A DNA stretch of 9,197 nt. It comes from Elusimicrobia bacterium RBG_16_66_12. Lineage in GTDB: Bacteria; Elusimicrobiota; Elusimicrobia; UBA1565; UBA9628. This document shows, piece by piece, positions 5,546-9,197 of the stretch. The notes beneath the pieces are model-generated. The model was not told the origin of the DNA, searched no databases, and saw nothing but the letters and a program-made list of their open reading frames with translations. Made by a program: the position numbers and the translations under genes. Position 1 is the first letter of the stretch. The number at the start of each line of letters is the position of its first letter. The DNA is taken from contig MGUL01000027.1 in NCBI GenBank assembly GCA_001800005.1, forward strand, positions 17,475-26,671. The letters run 5' to 3'.

Positions 5546-7017
5546 GCGGCCGCGCCGCTCGGGGCGCCGCCTTGGCGCTGTTCGTCTTCTGGGCGCCGGA
5601 GGCGGGAGCCTCCGGCAAGCCCCGGCTCGGGGTCGTCGTCGTCGTCGATCAGATGCGCGCCGATTACCTGGAGCGGGACCCCTCCTTCTCCGGCGGCTTC
5701 AGGCGCCTGGCCGCGGAGGGCGCGGTCTTCACGGACGCCAGGCACCTTCACATCCCGACGGAGACGTGCCCCGGCCATGCCGTCATCTCCACCGGGCGCG
5801 GCCCCGCGGTGCACGGCATCGTGGCCAACGATTGGTTCGACCGCGTCTCGGGCGCCGAGACCTACTGCGCGGCCGACGAGCCCTACGGCATCGGCCCCGG
5901 GCATCTCGACGGGCCGACGCTCGCGGACGGGCTCAAGGCCGCCGACCCGGACGCCCGGGTCTTCGCCGTCTCCTCCAAGGACCGCGCGGCCGTGACGCTC
6001 GGCGGGCGCCGCCCCGACCTGGCGCTCTGGTTCGACCGGGTCGCCGGGGAGTTCACGACCTCCTCTTATTACCGCCGCCCCGCCTGGCTCGGGGCCTTCA
6101 ACGCGAAGCTCAAGGCCGCGGGGCTTCTGGCCGTCAAGGACGGAAAGGTCCCCTCCGCGGTCCTGGCCACGCCGGCGCTGGACCGCGCCACCGCGGACCT
6201 CGCCTCCGAGCTGGTCCGGCGCGAGGAGATCGGCCGCGGACCCTCCACGGACCTTCTGCTGGTGAGTTTTTCCGGGACCGACACCGTCGGCCACAGCCAC
6301 GGGACGCAAGGCCCGCAGATGTCCGCTCAGCTGAGATCCGTCGACGGCCTGCTCGGAGGCCTTCTCGCGCAGTGGTCGAAGGTCTCGGGGGGGAGCCTGG
6401 TCCTGGCGTTGACCGCGGACCACGGCGCGATCCCCGAGCCGGAGGGTCCCATGGGGAAGGCCCTGGGAGTCAGGCGCCTGGATTGGGACGCCTTCGCCGC
6501 CGATCTTGAGAAGGCCCTGCAGAAGCGCCGGCCCACGCCCAAGCCCTGGATCGTCTCGAACCAGGTCCCGCATCTGTCTCTCGACCGCGCCCAGGCGGCG
6601 CGGCTGGGCCTGGATTGGTCCGCCTTCCTCCAGGACGCCGCGGGCGTCCTCTCCGGCCTTGAGGGCGTGTCGCGCGTGGTCGTCTCCGATCACATACCCG
6701 ATATGGACGCGGCCGACCCGCTCGCGCCGGTCCTGCGGCGTTCGTATCGTCCGGACCGGTCCGGCGACCTGCTCCTCATCGTGGCCGAGAACTATCTTCT
6801 GCACGACAAGGTTCCGGGGACCAGCCACGGCTCGACCTGGTCCTACGACGCGCATGTCCCGCTCGTCTTCTGGGGGCGCGGGGTGAAGCCCGGACGATAC
6901 GGCGCTTCCGCGGCGGTCGTGGACCTCGCGCCGACCTTCGCGCGCCTGCTCGGCTTCGACTACCCCCCCGGAGACGGCGCGGCGGTGCGCCTGGAAGCCT
7001 TGGCGGAGGGCCGTTGA
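5542..7017 (+). CDS. PafA-like alkaline phosphatase, periplasmic
   Basis: A 491-residue alkaline-phosphatase-superfamily enzyme, probably a periplasmic phosphomonoesterase with two zinc ions. Residues 1-23 look like a signal peptide (LALFVFW core, cleavage near AGA). The active site follows PafA: D36 in VVVVDQMRADYL; nucleophile T75 in PTETCPGHAVISTG; N96 in PAVHGIVANDW; K146 and R148 in SSKDRAA, the PafA phosphate-stabilising pair; Asp and His in GTDTVGH; ADHG; and a final His in PGTSHGSTWSYDAHVP. Thr as nucleophile rather than Ser and the KxR pair separate it from PhoA and argue for monoesterase rather than diesterase activity. The reading frame extends upstream to 4780, but that part is antiphase to the CDF gene and is rejected. 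The stop overlaps the TPK start by 4 nt (TTGA). Confidence 0.9.
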   Translation: MSGRAARGAALALFVFWAPEAGASGKPRLGVVVVVDQMRADYLERDPSFSGGFRRLAAEGAVFTDARHLHIPTETCPGHAVISTGRGPAVHGIVANDWFDRVSGAETYCAADEPYGIGPGHLDGPTLADGLKAADPDARVFAVSSKDRAAVTLGGRRPDLALWFDRVAGEFTTSSYYRRPAWLGAFNAKLKAAGLLAVKDGKVPSAVLATPALDRATADLASELVRREEIGRGPSTDLLLVSFSGTDTVGHSHGTQGPQMSAQLRSVDGLLGGLLAQWSKVSGGSLVLALTADHGAIPEPEGPMGKALGVRRLDWDAFAADLEKALQKRRPTPKPWIVSNQVPHLSLDRAQAARLGLDWSAFLQDAAGVLSGLEGVSRVVVSDHIPDMDAADPLAPVLRRSYRPDRSGDLLLIVAENYLLHDKVPGTSHGSTWSYDAHVPLVFWGRGVKPGRYGASAAVVDLAPTFARLLGFDYPPGDGAAVRLEALAEGR

Positions 7018-7646
7018 AGCGGGCCCGCGGCGTCCTTCTGCTCCTCAACGGAGAGCTCCGCGAGCCGCGCGTCGTAGCACGGCTCGCTCGCACAGCGGAT
7101 ATCATCCTCTGCGCCGACGGGGGAGCGCGGCATGCCGAGACCTTGGGGGTCGTCCCGGATTTCGTCGTCGGCGACATGGATTCGCTTCCCCATCCGCGGC
7201 CGAAGGCCTGGTCGCGGACCGACTATCGGCGCGATCCCGACGAGAATCGTTCGGACCTGGACAAGGCCCTGGATTTTCTGAAGATTCTGGGCCGGGTGCG
7301 CGTCTTCGTCGCGGGCGCGCTCGGAGGCGGTCTCGATCACGAACTCGTCAACCTCGCGGTGCTGGAGAAACGCGCCGCGGGGCGCGATCTCGTCGTCATC
7401 GGAGGAGGCGCGGCGCGCCTGCTCGGGCGCGGGCGGCACCGCCTGGATCTCAGGACAGGGGAGAGATTCTCCCTGCTGGCCGCGCCCTCGGCTCTGGTGA
7501 CCCTGACCGGCGCGCGCTACCCGCTCAGGCGCGAGAGGCTGCTCCGGGGCAGCCGGGGGCTCGGCAACCGCTCCTCGGGCCGCACGGTCCTGACCGTGAG
7601 CCGAGGCCGGGTCTGGCTCGTGGTTGACGCCGCCCGGCTCGGCTGA
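7014..7646 (+). CDS. Thiamine pyrophosphokinase
   Basis: A 210-residue cytosolic enzyme transferring pyrophosphate from ATP to thiamine to make thiamine diphosphate. The catalytic domain shows the TPK motifs in order: IILCADGGARH (30-40), PDFVVGDMDS (48-57), DENRSDLDKAL (76-86, usual form D..STD.EKAL), and FVAGALGGGLDHELVNLAVL (98-117). A smaller C-terminal beta domain ends with RGLGNRSSGRTVLTVSRG, matching the thiamine-binding tail usually read GLSNE. Length is normal for the family. The start is TTG at 7014, overlapping the phosphatase stop, with GGAGG at 7005-7009 only 4 nt upstream. It is the last gene of the run and is tail to tail with the kinase gene, 3 nt away, with no obvious terminator between them. 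Confidence 0.9.
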   Translation: MKRARGVLLLLNGELREPRVVARLARTADIILCADGGARHAETLGVVPDFVVGDMDSLPHPRPKAWSRTDYRRDPDENRSDLDKALDFLKILGRVRVFVAGALGGGLDHELVNLAVLEKRAAGRDLVVIGGGAARLLGRGRHRLDLRTGERFSLLAAPSALVTLTGARYPLRRERLLRGSRGLGNRSSGRTVLTVSRGRVWLVVDAARLG

Positions 7647-7649
7647 GCG

Positions 7650-7976
7650 TCACGAAAGGGGCAGGACCGCCGTGAACGTGCTCCCCTCCCCCGGCCGGCT
7701 CGTCACGCCGACCCCGCCTCCGTGGCCCTCGAAGATCCGGCGCACGATGGCCAGCCCCAGCCCCAAGCCTCCGACGCGCCGCGTGAGGAAGTCCGCGGCC
7801 TGGTAGTAGGGGTCGAAGATCCGGCTCAGGGCGGCGGCCGGTATGCCCTCCCCGTCGTCGGCGACCGTCAGGACCGCCTCCCGCGCGCTGAATTCCAGGC
7901 CGATCCGCACCCGTCCGCCGGGGCGGTTGAAGCGCAGGGCGTTGCTCAGAAGGTGGCGCACGGCGGTCGCCAGCAT
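7650..7976 (-). pseudogene. Detached HATPase_c domain of the frameshifted receiver-histidine kinase
   Basis: This frame carries the ATP-binding half of the kinase but is out of phase with the receiver/HisKA part. Boxes in order: N box HLLSNALRFN, G1 box DDGEGIP, F box FDPYYQ, G2 box GGLGLGLAIV, then the end GSTFTAVLPLS. All are intact, so the break looks recent. The first in-frame ATG after the break is at 7976, which would give a 108-residue ATPase-only protein; no Shine-Dalgarno supports that start. Deleting one copy of the 14-bp repeat at 7985-8012 joins this part to 7946-8788 as one 374-residue protein. Confidence 0.85.
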
Positions 7977-8788
7977 CGGCCGGTCCCCGCGGACCGGGCC
8001 CCGCGGACCGGGCGCGCCGGCCCCGACACCGAGACCCGGACCTCCTGCTCGAGCGCCGCGGCCCGCGGCTCCTGCGCGCGGACCTGCTCGCGCACGACCT
8101 CCGCGAAGTCCACGTCCGCCGGCGGGGAGAGGGGCTTTTCCCCGTTCAGCCGCGCGTGGAGGAGGATGTCCTGGATGGTCTCGTCGAGCCGGGCCAGGCT
8201 GCGGCGCAGGATGCGGCGCGCGACCTCTCCCTCGGCCGAGCAGGGCTCGCTCTCGAGCTGGCGCGCGGCCAGCTCGGCGGCGCACATCGGCGTGCGCAAT
8301 TCGTGGCTGACGATGGCGAGCATGCCCTCACGCGTGCGTTCCACCTTCTGCAGCTCCCCGTAGGCCGCGGTCAGCTCCGAACGCAGCTCCTCGTCGTTCG
8401 TCGCGGAGAGGCCCCTGGAGTCCAGCGCGCGTTCCACCGCCGCGCGCAGGGCGTCGAGGCGGAAGGGCTTGGGCAGGTAGTCGCAGGCGCCGCTGCGCAG
8501 GGCCGGAAGGGCGGTCTCCATGTCCAGGCCGCCCGTCATCAGGATGATGGGCAGGCCCGGGCGCAGGACATGGGCCTCGTCGGCCAGCCGCACCCCCGCG
8601 TCGCAGGACTCCATCCTGACGTCGGTGAGGAGCGCGTCGAAGGGCTCGCCGCGCAGGCGCGCGCTCGCCTCGGCGCGGCTGGCCGCGGCCTCGACGCGAT
8701 GGCCCATGCCCTCGATCACCCGCCGGATGAGCCTGAGAGCGTCGGGATCGTCGTCGACCGCGAGTATGCGGCAAGCGGAGGCTGGCAT
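7946..8788 (-). CDS. Response-regulator receiver plus HisKA histidine kinase, truncated by frameshift
   Basis: As read, a 280-residue cytoplasmic protein. Residues about 6-122 are a receiver domain with acidic residues D12-D14, phospho-acceptor D56 (LLTDVRM), T85 (MTGG) and K107 (PKPF). A helical, coiled-coil-like linker (about 130-157) leads to a HisKA domain with H162 in SHELRTPM. There is no membrane segment or DNA-binding output, so phosphate probably moves within the protein or to a partner. After about residue 255 the frame turns into RGARSAGTGRCW and stops at 7946: a 14-bp tandem duplication has shifted it away from the ATP-binding domain. As written the product cannot phosphorylate itself. 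The start ATG at 8788 has a TACACT box 6 nt upstream. Confidence 0.88.
   Translation of the reverse strand: MPASACRILAVDDDPDALRLIRRVIEGMGHRVEAAASRAEASARLRGEPFDALLTDVRMESCDAGVRLADEAHVLRPGLPIILMTGGLDMETALPALRSGACDYLPKPFRLDALRAAVERALDSRGLSATNDEELRSELTAAYGELQKVERTREGMLAIVSHELRTPMCAAELAARQLESEPCSAEGEVARRILRRSLARLDETIQDILLHARLNGEKPLSPPADVDFAEVVREQVRAQEPRAAALEQEVRVSVSGPARPVRGARSAGTGRCWRPPCATF
7985..8012. repeat. Perfect 14-bp tandem duplication inside the kinase gene
   Basis: CCCCGCGGACCGGG occurs twice head to tail, 7985-7998 and 7999-8012, with no mismatch. Fourteen is not a multiple of three, so the second copy shifts the reading frame exactly where the kinase domains separate. With one copy the minus strand reads GPARPVRGDRPMLATAV straight into the N box. 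Confidence 0.95.
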
Positions 8789-8794
8789 GCCCCC

Positions 8795-8800
8795 AGTGTA
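8795..8800 (-). promoter_or_regulatory. Putative -10 box (TACACT) of the receiver-kinase gene
   Basis: On the minus strand TACACT ends 6 nt before the ATG at 8788, matching TANNNT. The only purine run, GGGGG, sits 1 nt from the ATG, too close for a Shine-Dalgarno. The spacing suggests a leaderless message. No -35 is recognisable. Confidence 0.35.
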
Positions 8801-8823
8801 GTCCGGCCGGCCCGCGCCAGGCC

Positions 8824-8881
8824 TAAGCGGGGGATAAATCCCGCTTAAGCGCGGCCGGGCCGGTTAAGCGCGGCTTAAGCG
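8824..8881. promoter_or_regulatory. Cluster of four TAAGCG motifs, candidate operator array
   Basis: In the divergent gap, TAAGCG begins at 8824, 8846, 8865 and 8876 (starts 22, 19 and 11 nt apart). The last three are preceded by T. The second sits in a 10-bp palindrome CGCTTAAGCG (8842-8851) and the fourth in GCTTAAGC (8873-8880). TAAGCGGG (8824-8831) also pairs with CCCGCTTA (8840-8847). The array lies between the two putative -10 boxes, where a regulator could act on both genes. Confidence 0.5.
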
Positions 8882-8911
8882 GCGATTCGGCGGCGGTCAA
8901 GCCGGGGGCGC

Positions 8912-8917
8912 TACCCT
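8912..8917 (+). promoter_or_regulatory. Putative -10 box (TACCCT) of the PilJ-domain sensor gene
   Basis: TACCCT ends 7 nt before the ATG at 8925, the same spacing as TAGAAT before cysS. No Shine-Dalgarno lies in the gap; GGGGG at 8904-8908 is 16 nt from the ATG. TANNNT is a loose pattern, so alone this is weak. Confidence 0.33.
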
Positions 8918-8924
8918 GCAGACC

Positions 8925-9197
8925 ATGAATACACGCGAGATTTCGAGCCGGTTCCGTCTGGGCCTCAGCCGTAAACTGGGGGTTCACTTCCTTCTATTCG
9001 CCGCCCTCGTGCTCGCCAACCTCTGGGTCTTCCAGAACCTGCTTCGCGACGTCCGGCGCGTCGCCGCGCCCCTGAGCACGGCCGGACGCCAGCGCATGCT
9101 CAGCCAGAAGATCGCCTACAACGCCTTCATGGTGGCCGACGGTCACGATCATGACCGCGGCGCCGTGCGTCGGGACGTGGAGGCGTTCGATTCCGCG
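8925..9197 (+). CDS. Membrane sensor with PilJ-type N-terminal domain, 3'-truncated by window edge
   Basis: The first 91 codons run open to the window end. Residues 1-18 are basic and cytoplasmic. About 19-40 form a membrane helix (LGVHFLLFAALVLANLWVF). About 46-91 are periplasmic and contain AGRQRMLSQKIA (53-64), the core of the PilJ/NarX-like sensor domain found at the start of type IV pilus methyl-accepting transducers, histidine kinases and diguanylate cyclases. The output domain lies outside the window, so the class cannot be decided. It is divergent from the receiver-kinase gene and shares its 136-nt intergenic region, suggesting a common signalling pathway. Confidence 0.8.
   Translation, partial: MNTREISSRFRLGLSRKLGVHFLLFAALVLANLWVFQNLLRDVRRVAAPLSTAGRQRMLSQKIAYNAFMVADGHDHDRGAVRRDVEAFDSA

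Noticed and set aside
5539..6855. Long minus-strand open frame (438 codons) opposite the phosphatase
   Set aside because: High GC makes long antisense frames common. Its composition is Gly/Arg/Pro-rich with no motif, while the plus strand carries a full set of PafA catalytic residues.
7985..8012. Programmed ribosomal frameshifting to make the full kinase
   Set aside because: There is no slippery heptamer, and a simple 14-bp duplication fully explains the phase change.
8156..8848. Plus-strand open frame opposite the receiver-kinase gene
   Set aside because: It is the antisense shadow of receiver and HisKA coding sequence, has no recognisable domain, and would run through the intergenic TAAGCG array.

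Overview
The window is a gene-dense, high-GC stretch (about two-thirds G+C by eye) from a bacterial chromosome. The gene set is mostly housekeeping: MEP isoprenoid synthesis, cysteinyl-tRNA synthetase, an rRNA methyltransferase and a thiamine kinase. Secreted proteins, including a PafA-type periplasmic phosphatase, suggest a Gram-negative cell. The phylum cannot be fixed from the sequence. The mix resembles genomes of little-cultured high-GC lineages such as Elusimicrobiota, but that is only a guess.

Layout. (1) Bases 1-1331, plus strand: the 3' part of ispF followed 7 nt later by an EamA-family transporter, with a terminator-like hairpin over the transporter stop codon. (2) Bases 1332-2428: a secreted protein of unknown function (1454-2362) with two internal repeats and visibly lower GC than its neighbours, flanked by non-coding gaps. 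(3) Bases 2429-7646, plus strand: a tight five-gene run, cysS, rlmB-like, CDF zinc transporter, PafA-like alkaline phosphatase and thiamine pyrophosphokinase. Junctions are 4-nt stop/start overlaps or a 1-nt gap, so this is very probably one operon. (4) Bases 7650-8788, minus strand, tail to tail with the operon: a receiver-histidine kinase gene broken in this sequence by a perfect 14-bp tandem duplication. (5) Bases 8789-8924: a divergent intergenic region with four TAAGCG motifs and -10-like boxes for both flanking genes. (6) Bases 8925-9197, plus strand: the start of a membrane sensor with a PilJ-type N-terminal domain, cut by the window edge.

How the parts may work together. The operon combines translation genes with a zinc exporter, a zinc-type periplasmic phosphatase and TPK. 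A thiamine-phosphate salvage link or phosphatase metallation by the exporter is possible but speculative. The split kinase and the divergent PilJ-domain protein look like a signalling locus sharing a control region.

Most notable: the 14-bp duplication whose removal restores one clean 374-residue receiver-kinase; the TAAGCG array; and three genes at transcription-unit heads that have a TANNNT box 6-7 nt before the ATG and no usable Shine-Dalgarno, suggesting leaderless mRNAs. I saw no CRISPR array, tRNA, rRNA, insertion sequence or phage gene.
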